Positions 33,600 to 51,817 of a stretch of 64,000 nt of DNA are shown here, one piece after another. How positions within the stretch are numbered: position 1 is the stretch's first letter; every line of letters starts with the position of its first letter. The stretch spans positions 25,867,911-25,931,910 of the forward strand of contig OV121085.1 of assembly GCA_921293015.1 (NCBI GenBank). The letters are read 5' to 3'. A program made the position numbers and the translations under genes. Source of the stretch: Phorcus lineatus (Eukaryota > Mollusca > Gastropoda > Trochida > Trochidae). The notes below the pieces were generated by a model that saw only the letters and a list, made by a program, of their open reading frames with translations, was not told the DNA's origin and ran no database searches.

Positions 33600-35665
33600 A
33601 TAATGTGATAATTAACAGTATCTTGGTGTCGCTTGAAGTTAGACAAAACGAGTTACATATTCGAATGTCTTTACTAATAGTTTCAAATAATAGAGGTGCT
33701 GTTACAATATGGACTTCAAATCCCTCATAATATAACAGATACTTTGCTCAGAAGTTTCAATAGACAAATTGAGATGTTTCAGTTAATGTTTTATAAGTGA
33801 TTTCACTTGCCAATTCAATTCCGTGGAACTCTAGTGATGCAAAACAAGACATAAAAGATATTGTGGCTTAAAGTACTTTTATAAACTTATCACGCCACTT
33901 GGCTTGAAAGTGGTGTAATTTATTTTTTTTAGCCCGTTGGCTAAATAAAGAGGGGGCTTGAATACGTGTAGTCCCTGAAGAGTCATCTACAAATTGCAAT
34001 CTATTTGGATGTAATTTGGTATTACAGAAATGAAATGTCCAGTAATAGAACAGCGGAAAGCAGGAACAGGCTCTTCTTCTTAATTCTAGCAAAATTGAAA
34101 ACTGGCATTTATTCCATAAGAGTAATGGATGGGTCAGTAAGGCTAATCTGTTCAATAAGATTTTGTTGGAAATGAATGAATCATGCTCTCTCATCAATTT
34201 GGCGTTTTCAATTGATGTAGTTATTATGGTTATGTCATGTGTCATGCTTAAAAATGATGTTTTTATTATTATAGATTTTGTTTGCAATATTTCTGTGAAC
34301 CATGTTTGTGCAAGGTTTCCGACATTATTAAACGTTTTTGTTGAGATTAATGGAGTTTTAAAAAAAATATATACATATTTTAATTTTTAAAAATTATCAT
34401 CTGATGTGAAAGTTTAACCAATGAATACTGGTACTAAAATGTATTTTGAACTGTTACAGAGTATACCAGTGCTTGCTGCAACCAAACTCAGAACACTTGT
34501 CTTGGCTAATAGTAACTCAGATGTTTTCAAGTTTCCCTAATCTGATGAGAACACAAACAAATTAACGTAGTTGTTTTGACAGGTTCCCCTCACACACGTT
34601 GTGAGGTATGCATAAGGCACATGCATAAGTCGCATACACATTGCTAAGTATCAGTATCAAACATTTCCAACAAATGTCACGTTTCATGTTTATTTATTCA
34701 GAATTCACTTTGATTCTTTTCTGTTTCTTACTTGTTCATATTTTATCGAACTCATTTCGTTTCGCAATCGAATATTAATTATGGCAAATTTAATATCAAT
34801 TCAATTGTATACACTGAATAAAGAAGTTGTTATCCGTATATTCCTTGTCATAATAATTCAATTTATCTCGGGACCATAAATAAACAGAACTTGAAATCAA
34901 ACGATTTTAATTTGGTAAAAAATTGTCAAAGAAACTAAAAAGATAAGTTTTATGGTAGAACTGTTAGATAACAAAATGTCACTGAGAATTTCTATCAATA
35001 GTATCTATGATATAGTGGGACTTACCATGGTCGATTGCGTTTTGGAAGTTGCCAATGTTAAAAGCTAAATAAGTTTTCAGCATTTGGATATCATATTTTC
35101 GTTCTACAATATAATTTTTATATCATACTTATCAAAAGTACGAAAACTAAAACATCTGCCCTGATGATAATTAAACATTTTTGAGAATGATAATTAGACA
35201 TCTAGGACAAAAGTTTATCCATTTTCAGGCCAGGACGATTAATGCAGTTGACTTTCTAATGATATCCATATTACGTCATATTTCGCTTACTTACTTTTAC
35301 TAAGATACAAGTGAAAATGTTTGTAAACAGAGGATCAATTGAAAACAATGCAATTAATCTCCATGTGGCTTGTCTTATAAGCGCATAGCTTAGCAGTAAT
35401 GACAACATTATCATTACCAAAAAGCCAAACCCAGCATAAACAAAGGTTTGCTGTTTTCTGTTTAGTATCATGTGAAACTATTTGGCCGATAATACATATT
35501 AAATCACAGTTTATTGATTATTAACATCTTGAAAACTGTCTTAAACAAATATTGACGAGTCATGGAGTACTGACTATCTATTCAAAACAGTTTGGTAAAT
35601 GATATTTTAATAATCATCAATTTCTCAAAGACTCGAAATTCTGTCTCGAAGTGTCAACCATGAAA
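33600..35665. other. Non-coding stretch with one 139-codon frame
   Basis: The frame 33868-34287 (minus) has no recognisable motif, and its AT-rich composition is like the surroundings. Otherwise nothing recognised. Confidence 0.3.
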
Positions 35666-35667
35666 TC

Positions 35668-36000
35668 GACTGACCTACTTTATTTGGAGCACAGCCCCTT
35701 GATTAATTAGATTTTGGACTCATGTCTGAAGAAATGTTATCAGACAGGATTTGGAGACAGAGATAAACGATTACCATCTGTGAACTTAATCGGTTTGTCT
35801 GTTGATTAATTATATTACAGATGCATGATCATAGTGTGAAACGTGTAAACGTATTTTAAAACTATACTTTGTTTTTTTATAGAAAACATTGGCTACCAAT
35901 AAAATGAAATAAGAAATGTGATTCATGTAAATACAGACAAAAAGGCATCCCCATATCTGTTTACTGCTATAAATAGAAAATATTTTATTTGCAAGGCCGC
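35668..36000 (+). repeat. Dispersed repeat R8, copy 2
   Basis: Partner of 25433-25830; contains the exact CTGAAGAAATGTTATCAGAC block. Confidence 0.65.
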
Positions 36001-36004
36001 GCAA

Positions 36005-37950
36005 AGGACTTCGGGACGTAGACACATTTGATCCTACTTAAAAATGAGCCGCGCAACATTGTTTCGACGGGAAGATACATTTGCACGTGCGTTGCCAGGC
36101 ATTTGAAAAACATTGCCCTGAATGAACTCTCAACGATATTTATTCTTAACAAGTAAAAATGAATCTAAACAAATTGAAAATATCGGGAATTAAGCAACAA
36201 TTATCGCAAGACTGCATACTTTCATTTCCTGATTGCATCTCTTAAACATATCAGATTTTATACCAACTCGCTCAAGACTTAAGTATCTTTTTCTGAAATT
36301 GACCATCAAAACCGTTCATTGTGAGATCCAAGGCCTTCGTCAGGTCTCAGCGTTGTGATAACCAAGGACGTAAGAGAAATCCAAATACACAAATAATCGT
36401 GACGTAACGGATTATGGGTTCCTTTTAGCTTTAGAAGATTGTATACCTTAAAAAATAAAAAATTCCGATTATGATGTCAAAATTTTGTGGAACGAATTCC
36501 CTACCAAACTATATAGTTGGATATGCATTATGTGTCATTTTTAGAGCTCAGAAATTAGTGACTCTGAAATAGCAAGAAAAAATTGATGTGCAAAACATCC
36601 ATTTCCACTTTGACATTTCTTTGAACCGCTTTTGTTTTCAAAGGTTTATGTTTACTAAAAAGATGCCTTTGAAAATATGTTTTAAAACCAAAGAATATAA
36701 TGATACTGTGATAAGTCAGATTTGACTGAAGACATGTGTAACATGTAACCCATAGAGAATCTTTTCACAATTCCACTTTTCAGGTTAGCTGTTACGCCCT
36801 GCACTACTGGTTTGCTGTTCAAAGTGATCCATTTCCAACTCCAGGCTTATGACCTTTTGGTGTAAAGACGAGTGTGATGTATCCCTTTTATCGATTTCCT
36901 CAATATTGCTTGCAAAACTCGTACTAAAAAATATTTACACACATGACAATGAAACGATGAATACAGTTGTGAACATCACATAGCCTTGTTGTCTCTTACA
37001 AGTTACAGCTGATGTTTTATCTCAAAGACCACTGAACTCTTTAACGTTGGCTGAGCCTGTGCTTGGTTTATCTCTTTAAAGCCATGTATGTAATACAAAG
37101 ACGTCAATGAATGCTTGGAATGTTGCTTAATCAGCATTCAATATGACAAACAGGAAATATGAGAAAAAACAAAATGAGGTGGATGAAAGATTACTGATAA
37201 ATCATTCTCTCAAGATATTTGAAATAACGCATCCATTTGACATTAATCGTAGTAAACAAATCGCTTGTTTCAAGGTGGTAAAAATTTGGAGCACAATCAC
37301 GGTGTATAGATAGGTAATGACCTCTCAAACCGAAGGCGTTGAGGAGTCACATTGATCTTATACTATGTCGTGTCCATATGCACCCTCCTCTACATTGCAG
37401 CCAATCCAGAAGTTAGTCAAACAGGTGTATCTATGAAAGTTAAATACCGACCTACGCGGTCGTGCTTAGCGCTTTCTAGCTGCTATGGAAGTACAAGTCC
37501 TTCAGAATCATGCTGTCAGTAAAAGTACTTCAAATAGCGCCATATAAATATCCACTTTATAATCTTCGTTCATATCAATAATATAGTTTTTAATAATTTC
37601 TTTTGTTTGTTGATAATCAATCAGTTCACAGCAATATTGACCATGGTTAATGATGGGTATAATTGTTTATAAGAAGAGCATCAAATGACCACAGAGGTAA
37701 CAAAAAGGATAATCCCTTAGGTTCATTCTGTGATGTCTATAGAAATTGGTTCATGCATGTGTGATTGCATTATCCATAACATAAGACAAGAAGAAGATCT
37801 GTTGCAATCGGCAATCAATTATTTGACAATTTCTTAAAATGTTTGATCACAAAGAATTTGATATGGTTCAGGTGCTAATGCTGCCATTCGTGCTCTTTGT
37901 GCTAAAGTTTGACTTGCAATACAGGGTTTTAGCCAGTTAGGGTATCCATG
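36005..37950. other. Non-coding stretch
   Basis: Nothing recognised. Confidence 0.35.
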
Positions 37951-37954
37951 GTTT

Positions 37955-38190
37955 CTCTTTAAAGGGACGGGGCACGTTTTTTAAAGTTTTATTACTTAAC
38001 TTTTTCCACAATATACATAAGTTTATGATAATATATTATCTTCAAAATGTTAAAACATCTCATTTTCATCCGTAGTGGTAGAGGAAATAATCAAGTATTA
38101 AGCATAAAACCAGTGACGGCCATATTTATGTGAACACCTTTTAATCATTTGAAGTGATCAGTGAGATAACAAGAACATTTGCATACAATC
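37955..38190 (+). repeat. Dispersed repeat R6, copy 3
   Basis: Homologous to 15790-16030 and 20815-20920 (see those entries). Confidence 0.6.
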
Positions 38191-38194
38191 TACT

Positions 38195-39845
38195 CTCTAT
38201 AAAATCAAATCAAATTCAGTGTCCATATGTCATATAATTACGACATGCATTATATAAGAAGTAGACAATAAAATTATTTCATCAGTTTTCACAAACGAAT
38301 ATTAACGGTTCAACTGAAATGTTGTAATTTACTCTCTTTTCTGGTCCTTTTTTAGTCACTGTCAAACTGGCAAGAAAGATATATCCAAACACAGTATATT
38401 TATTTCCATTCTAACATAACAACGATTTAAATATGAACTATATTTTTTCGCTTGCTCGTGCACGATTTCCACACATTGACATTCATATCGAGTTGACGTA
38501 TTTTTTAATCTCGAATGACATTACATATTGCAAGCCTCCTACAATACCGACAACGTTTAAATGTTGTAAAGGGAGCTCACTCTATTCAGAAGATGTAAGC
38601 ATTTCGCGACCGGGGTCAGCGTTCGGAAAAACTTCTGCAATATCTTAAAACTTGACGTCGGTATTATGACATTCATGTTTTGAATAAATAACGTATGAGG
38701 TGGGAACATTATGTATTCAGATTTATTTAGTATATGATATCCTGTCCGTTCAAACTGTTTCAAGACCATCACTAGGAATAACTTCATGTTATTGATTGCC
38801 AGCTAGCCTTCATGAAATGTAAACTGTCGGGAGTTTGCCTTGTTGACGGCGTTTAGCATTGGCATACTTTGATTAAATTGGATTTACATATTGTGCCATG
38901 TAATTCAAACTAACGTTTTCTTTTGTTAAAATGAGTATTACAAAATAATCTGAAACATGAGTATTTAAAAAAATATTGTTAGACAACTATAAGAAAAGGA
39001 AAGAAAAGGATGAATTCTATTGGTACAGTTCGTATTAGCTTATGTTAATGTATGAGTAGAACATAACTGAAAATGAAAATACCATTTATCAAGGCAAAAT
39101 GATGAATAAGAAATATAGTTCTCAAGTATTTCTAGTGTATGTGACATGTCTGATGGTTGTAAAGAAGCATACCAAGAAATTACTATTCCACAAATGCTTC
39201 TCTTTTGCATCCCCAATACGGTGAACTGGCACTTCATACGTTCATAATAAAAGCACGTGATCAGAGTAGTTCCATTTCCTGTAAATTCATTATATGGAAA
39301 TATCATTGTAATCGCCTAGAGAACAAGCCAACAGGCCATTGGTGGATTTGTGAACAATAAGGTCAGTTTAATAACCGGAGACGAGACTTGGCTGCTTATC
39401 GATAAGTAAGATTTCAACTGCCAGTGTTCAAAACCCAACGTGTCTTTGAAATATCAATGCCCTCGGATATATGCATGGTCAAATGTCAATTTTTTATGCT
39501 CCAATCTGACAGATATGATTACAAGTGATGCACATTACAAGGAACAACTAGCATGACAGGCTGAGAAGTCCATAGACTTACCACAATTAACACTAACTGA
39601 ACCCATTTCTCTAAAATTGCTTTCACTTACAAACTGAGTTGACTAATCTACAGCAGCTGTGTCTATTGTCACAACATCCTAGAGTTCGTGTACAAGTACC
39701 TGTAAGCACATTTTGTTCGGTTAAGAAATTTCAAGCTAGACAAGTTATGTCAATAGTTCTCAGGAAAACCGAGACCGACAGAGACATCAATATTGTCCTT
39801 GCACGAAGCATTGGTACAGAGTAACGACAATATTTACTGAGCTTC
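38195..39845. other. Non-coding stretch
   Basis: Nothing recognised; short frames only. Confidence 0.35.
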
Positions 39846-39849
39846 ACTC

Positions 39850-40110
39850 GAGCAGTTAATAACTTTTTGTCTAACTACATAAACGATTGTGGTGATCATC
39901 GTTGGACAACATCCAATATGATAATTCAACACATCAAGCTAGTAACACAGAGTCAAGCACGTCCTAAGGGCAAGCCTCACTATTTTGCTGAAATATCTAG
40001 TGTTCAATGCCAAACTGACAGGTCTTGACACTCATGGGAGGAAATCAAGTGTTTCCATTTGCTGGTCCATTTCCTCCCTGTCTTGAAGTATTTATCTAAG
40101 TGGAAGCGAT
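39850..40110 (+). repeat. Dispersed repeat R7, copy 1, with conserved 97-bp core
   Basis: Homologous to 54020-54282 and, more weakly, to 60045-60200. The last 97 bp (40014-40110) match 54186-54282 with a single base difference, while the upstream 160 bp are clearly diverged. The core contains inverted arms GGGAGGAAAT...ATTTCCTCCC. Confidence 0.85.
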
Positions 40111-40114
40111 AAGA

Positions 40115-41590
40115 ACTATACAGTCCCCACTGTCCTATTTATACTATATTATAATGTAAAGAAAAGGGAACACTCACGTCTTTTAACATTCAAACTCCAA
40201 CTGGAAACTGAAAATATGTTTTTAATGACACGCACTGGTATTAAAATTAAGTCAAAGTCACCAAAGTCGTGCAAATAGACAACTATACTACGGCTATCAT
40301 CACACTTCCACAATATGTAGAAATAAGCGTATTTGAAATGAATACTACTTCAATATTTGGACAAAATAGATAAATACTGTCAGGATATTTACATATAACA
40401 AATTCATCCTCAAAAGAACCTTTTCGAACTGAAATTATGAATATGATCAATATTTTTGTTATCACTAATCGTCGCATTGCTTGAACCCCAACTTTGTTTT
40501 TTCCACCACGTAAAATTCACCCGCATTAGGTGGCAAGACAAAGCTGTCCTTGATGTTCAACAACATTTTGGGGAAATCAAGTACAACCTTGGAACATTCA
40601 CACAACAAAAAACGTGAGTAACTCTCTGAATATATACAATTACATGTCTACGGATACCGCCATAATAGGAATCGCTATAGTTTATGCCTTTCCATAGACT
40701 ATTTGTATATTTAAAGAAAGAGATGGTATAGGAAAAGGGAAGCCAAGAACATGAAAATATTCGTACGCCCGCTCCCATGTAGGCTGATATGTTTATCAAC
40801 CGGCTTTTAGACAGTCCAATAACGGGGTAGAAGGCATTCTGGACGAAAATACACATTAACTTACATACGTTCTTAAATAAGTAAATATTGAGTAATTAGA
40901 ACTTATTGTTAATATTTGGGACTTTTATTACTTATTATGAACATAAAATAAACATGAATTGGTAACTTTACCAACTGATTCTCGCAACAGCGATCAACAA
41001 TGGGGAAAAAACAAACATGGCGGTATCATCATTTACGTTCATTTGCACGGACGAAAACAAATTAAAAAGGACAATGACAGATTGTTTAAGAAAGTTTAAC
41101 GTTTTTTTTGTTAACAACATTCATTAGATTCTATTCCCCATAATACATTTGATGTCAAATGTAAATATAATTTCGTACGAGAAAATTGCTCGCGAGTCGC
41201 CAGTCTGCTCGCCGCAATGTTTTACCTCTACCACTATCAGATGAGGTCAAGGTCGTATGTAAATGAGCGCGCGAAAAAGGGTCTATAGGTCGGTGTTACG
41301 TTTTGCTCTCATGTACCAGGAGGCCATAGACATATCCTATCAGAACTATTCGACTTAAACTTTGGCAAATAACTAATGTCGTACGGCAGGATTAACTTAC
41401 AAACATTAAAGCTTTATAGTGATCGTAAAGCTCACACTTCACCGAAAGATAAACTACCAGACATTTCAAAATAACATGGTGGAGTCAAACAACACACTCC
41501 GATATTCAGCATTATAGGCTTAACATAAATACTAAAACAGCCATAAGGTGAAGTCATGTGTTGTTTTAAAATTTACCTAAGATAGTGTTT
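40115..41590. other. Non-coding stretch with a CpG-richer patch
   Basis: About 41170-41300 is richer in CpG (GCTCGCGAGTCGCC, GAGCGCGCG) than its surroundings. No exon or start site could be supported. Confidence 0.35.
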
Positions 41591-41594
41591 ATTT

Positions 41595-41744
41595 AAGAAA
41601 TAGAAGACGAGTTGGTGTGCATCTATCGTTGAATAAAACAGAGCAGGGGACATAAAACACGAAGGGCGCAGCCCTGAGTGTTTTATGCTACCTGCTATGT
41701 TTTATTCAACGATAGATGCACAACAACGAGTTTTCTATTTCTTA
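41595..41744. repeat. Long imperfect palindrome (hairpin element 2)
   Basis: Arms of about 65 bp (41595-41661 and 41675-41744) include the perfectly paired GTGCATCTATCGTTGAATAA with AACA, and CATAAAACAC. The loop is GC-rich (GAAGGGCGCAGCCCTGA) and contains its own GGGC/GCCC stem. Architecture matches hairpin element 1 (785-930) although the sequence is unrelated. Confidence 0.85.
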
Positions 41745-42075
41745 TATGAGATAACCTTAACAATTACTTGCTTTATATATCAAAATAGTTGAAAAATTAT
41801 GGTATTTTTAACAACATTTTGAAAACAATGATGCCTCTCGCCGTAGAACATATTCGGACGAGTGCATTATCATGTATAGAGGTGGGCGCTCGAATATAAA
41901 TAGAATCAAATTTATTTAACAATCAGTATGAATTTGAAAATGTCCCCAGGGGATACGTTACGTCTCTAATCCGTGCTTTTCTTTCTCTGCAAACCCACAC
42001 CTCTTCTTTTGGTTTCGAATCGACAGACGCCGAGTCAGCCATGGACAATAGCCCCCTCAAGTTTGATCAATGGAC

Positions 42076-42120
42076 TTGGCCAATATGACGTCATTTGTAA
42101 CGTTACTGAAATGACGTCAT
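42076..42120. promoter_or_regulatory. Paired CRE octamers in a near-palindrome
   Basis: TGACGTCA occurs twice (42086-42093 and 42112-42119), symmetric around the palindrome GTAACGTTAC (42097-42106). A CCAAT pentamer immediately precedes (42080-42084). The whole 34-bp block is palindromic except for a 2-nt insertion. CREB/ATF factors bind this octamer; whether it is used here is unknown, and no gene is recognised nearby. Confidence 0.5.
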
Positions 42121-45100
42121 TAACCTCGCGCATGGTTTATTGTCAAATAAAGCATATCGTCGGCCCCATTGTTACCATTGTTTTAATGCCGTGGGTATCT
42201 TATATCACATATTAACACTATAGATTTGAACACCTTTGTTTCTTGTTTCAATTTCAAGGGTTAGTGACATTTTACTGTGTTAAAAGGATAAGTTAAAAAT
42301 AAATAAATTAATTAACCAAGCTTGACTTTGAATTTCGGAAGCGCAAAAAGGCTTTCGTCAAAAGTTGTGAATTGCTTTTCATGTTTATGGTTTAAGTTAC
42401 TTTGTCAAATTTGCTTTTCTTCAAACTTCGAACCCTTTTAGTTTTTTCGTGAGTCAATGTTGATGACAAGTTTTTTTTACCGATAAGTTTGGAATTTTTA
42501 CCAAGAGTACAGTACAGTATAGTCTTTAAAGTACGAAAGGTTACATGTTTCGATTTACTATCTAGGGAGACTTGTTTCATAGTTTCTACTGATAAAATGA
42601 GGATTTTGATTCTTCATGTATGTTGCGCATCACAGTATGATCGGTTAAAAAGTAATAGAATAGATAGAAAGATTGTAAATTTGATAGATTCTCAATGATG
42701 CTTGACTTATGGTCATACGACGGGTGACTGTATCCTGACATGTTATTTAATAAATGATATTTTGCACTATTTTTTATATTTAGATAAACATAGATTTCCT
42801 CATGCTTCTGAGAAATATTTTATTGTAAAGCCCTCTATTGAATTGTGGCGTGTTTAACAACCTATAATACCAGGACGCGGATTTGTCTCAGAGCACGCCT
42901 ACGAAAGGTATTGTTCGGGCTCTACTTTGTTATATGTCATTAGAATCACATCTTTCATGATCCCTGATTCTTTTGTATTTTGCTAAAGGACAGGCATTTT
43001 CTTTATTTGGATGAAAAGAAGTCTCGATACTGAGGAGCATGTTTGGATACATAGGCAACATTTTTGTTGTTCATTGATTTTTCTTTTACAACTTATAGTG
43101 TACTTCTATCTAGCTAAGTGGTTTGTTTAATACATCCTTTTAGTCAATCAAGGGGAAAGTCACGTTTTTGTAAATATATTACAAAGAACCAGAAATATGT
43201 TCTCTCTTGAGTTTTGACGGGATACGTTTTCTAAAACAGACATGTTAGATGCGTCGTGCCAAGTTGTAAGAATGCTGCGTTTACAGGAAGGTTAGTGTTA
43301 CAACAAAATAGATATTGAATGACATAGTTTTGTATATATGTAGATATCTGATTCCATTTTCCTGTCGCACCTGATATGATGTCTGTCCAAAAAGGGTATA
43401 TTGATACCAATTGCTTAAATTATGAACAATGTATTTTCATCGAGGCGGTTAGAAATACAATCTAAAAGTGTTAAAGGTTAACCCCTAACGGCCACAATAA
43501 GAATATAAGTAATATTTTGCACTATCACAAACATAAAAAGATTTAGTTAACTGCATATAGAAAAGTATTGAGAGACAATATTAATGACAGTGTCAGTGAC
43601 AGTTATAGTCAAGTTGGACCTTACAGAATTTATCTCTACGTTAGGAATGTCTATGCTGAGTCGTCTCGGTGGCCATGCTCTCATGCGGTTTGCATGGTGA
43701 TAGGTTTGATAAACCTAAGCACTAAGTGTGGGATGACGCTATGTGTATGTACATATAGCTCCTACAAATGTTAGACTACAGTTTTATAATAATCAGTTAT
43801 TCTCCATGCCTCAGATGTCGAATTCAGCGTGCTTAGTGGTGGGTTTGAAATAACACCTCTCATTTAACTCGATATGAAAGTTTTTCATACACAGTGCCAT
43901 TTATTTTTAAGTTTAATTCAGAAGATTCAAATGCCCTGAAACATTTTAAAATCAATGTGACGGTAACTGTTATATCATCAAATTTTTAATGAACATTTTA
44001 AAATTCAACCTAAAAAAAGGGTAAGTGGCTTTAAACTTATTTGTCTTGGTATACATAGGTAATTAGTGTTTTCAAACAAGCAAAACATTTCGGTGTCACA
44101 GAATGAATAATTAACTTCTCACAGAAACATTTTTTCAACCACTGATAAATGGACTTTTGTTTAAAGTTGTTTTTCATCGGACTGAACCCGAGAATTGTTC
44201 TGTTTATTGATTCTCAGTGTATTCCATCGGCACAAAGGAATTAGACAGGGTTTAGTTCCTGATCCCGGCTATTAGTGTTCTATCGGATTAGTCTGACATG
44301 GAAGCCTCTGGACACACAGGCTTGACACAGCTCAAGCAATATATAATTGTTATTTACAGAGCGTCATGTGTTTGCTATGAGGTATTTTATAAAGCGATGT
44401 GATAAATTGTACTCTAAAAACCCTAAAAATGTTAAACTTACAAAGTATAAAGTAGCACAATTTTTAAAAAGTTTTAAAAAAAATAGTAATTATAAAGAAA
44501 AAATATAATAATATGAAGGAACCGAATGTTATCATTTTCATTATCAGATATAAACATGAATTATTAATTCCATTTGAAATCAGATACCTATTCCTATGAA
44601 GTTTGTGGACGACAAATTGTAAAGTAATTAATTTCATATGTTTAAAGACTGTATGAAATTAATGTTACAGATTCAACAAAACGAAATATCTTTGTAATGG
44701 TAGGAACGACAGTCTTTTACTCTGTCATTTTGAGTTTTTAGGTCTATAGCTGCTGCAGAAAATTAAGTTTGTTCAACTTTGTCAGATTTCCGAATATAGA
44801 ATCATCTTTTTAGAACATATCAATTCGACATTCTTTCTAAGCAAAATACTTTACAGTAAAAAATGTTAGATCATTTTGTGAAGGGACCATTTCTACACTA
44901 CATATAAAAGGGGTAGACAGGTATGCCAGGGAAAATTTTGGCATTCTGGAAATGTGGCATTTGGTTAAAAATAAAAAAAATGAGATTTTATTAATTATGC
45001 AAAAAATATTATTAAAAAACATTTATGAATATTTGGTGACAATAGACAATCTTTTACAAAATAAATATTGAAATTACACTTTCATAAGGTAATCAAATAA

Positions 45101-45489
45101 TTTGAGGTTTTACACTTCGGCCCCTTGTAGTACTGTGAGTAACATCTGATGCTTGAGTAAGTCGATCATGGACGTACACTATTTTACATGATATTTGCAC
45201 TAAATTTGAAAGTTGTTAAACAAATTTTTGTTACGCAGCTGTAGCCTAACAGGAATTCTATTTATTGACAGTCATCTGATGATAATGTGTCGGAGATGAT
45301 TGCCGTTTTTTTAACAATCATAGCGTGTGTAGACTTCCAGTAGATTCTTAGAATGCCTTCTAAAGACCTTTTTTCTATATCCTCAGTGCCTATAAAACAC
45401 GAATTGCCAAATGTTATAACAAATGCCAAATGGACGTTTCTTTAAAGATTCGTAAGTTAGACAAACAGGATAAATGATTAAAATTTTAC
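42121..45489. other. Long gene-free stretch
   Basis: Only short frames without known motifs; no repeat recognised. Confidence 0.35.
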
Positions 45490-45492
45490 ATG

Positions 45493-45781
45493 CACAGGGT
45501 GAAAATACCCTGAATCCGTTAACCGGATCCCTTGCCGGATCCTCCGGATCCTCGCAACAATGGTTTACTGGGATCCGGAGCCGGATCCCTCACCGGATCC
45601 GGGATCCGGCCGTACACCGCCGGATCCCTTGCCGGATCCCTAGCAGATAAGAATACGGGGATCCGGTGCCGGATCCCTCACCGGATCCTAGATCCGGACG
45701 GACACCACCGGATTCTCTACCGGATCCTAAGTAGATAAGAATACTAGGATCCGGAGACGGATACCATACCGGATCCTCTCC
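45493..45781 (+). repeat. Left terminal inverted repeat with 88-bp tandem units
   Basis: After a 19-bp outer hairpin-like head (CAGGGT...ACCCTG) the arm has tandem units starting at 45571, 45659 and 45747, exactly 88 bp apart. Each starts GGATCCGG and ends GATAAGAATAC. GGATCC occurs about 14 times, and most occurrences are part of CCGGATCC or GGATCCGG, so the arm is itself full of short palindromes. The 68-codon frames in both arms are mirror images of the same sequence and are not evidence of a gene. Confidence 0.95.
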
Positions 45782-51525
<5,744 letters not shown>

Positions 51526-51814
51526 GGAGGGGATCCGGTATGGTATCCGTCTCCGGATCCTAGTATTCTTATCTACTTTGGATCCGGTAGAGAATCCGGT
51601 GGTGTCCGTCCGGATCTAGGATCCGGTGAGGGATCCGGCACCGGATCCCCGTATTCTTATCTGCTAGGGATCCGGCAAGGGATCCGGCGGTGTACGGCCG
51701 GATCCCGGATCCGGTGAGGGATCCGGCTCCGGATCCCAGTATACCATTGTTGAGAGGATCCGGAGGATCCGGCAAGGGATCCGGTTAACGGATTCAGGGT
51801 ATTTTCACCCTGTG
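51526..51814 (-). repeat. Right terminal inverted repeat with 88-bp tandem units
   Basis: Inverted partner of 45493-45781, same length, about 98.6 percent identical by my base-by-base reading. Confidence 0.95.
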
Positions 51815-51817
51815 ATG

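Noticed and set aside
33868-34287. 139-codon minus-strand frame
   Set aside because: No family resemblance found by eye; composition as in surrounding AT-rich DNA.
45532-45738. 68-codon open frame repeated in both inverted arms (45532-45738 plus, 51569-51775 minus)
   Set aside because: The two frames are the same arm sequence read twice, lack an ATG start (the codon is TTG) and arise from the GGATCC-rich tandem units; a gene is not supported.
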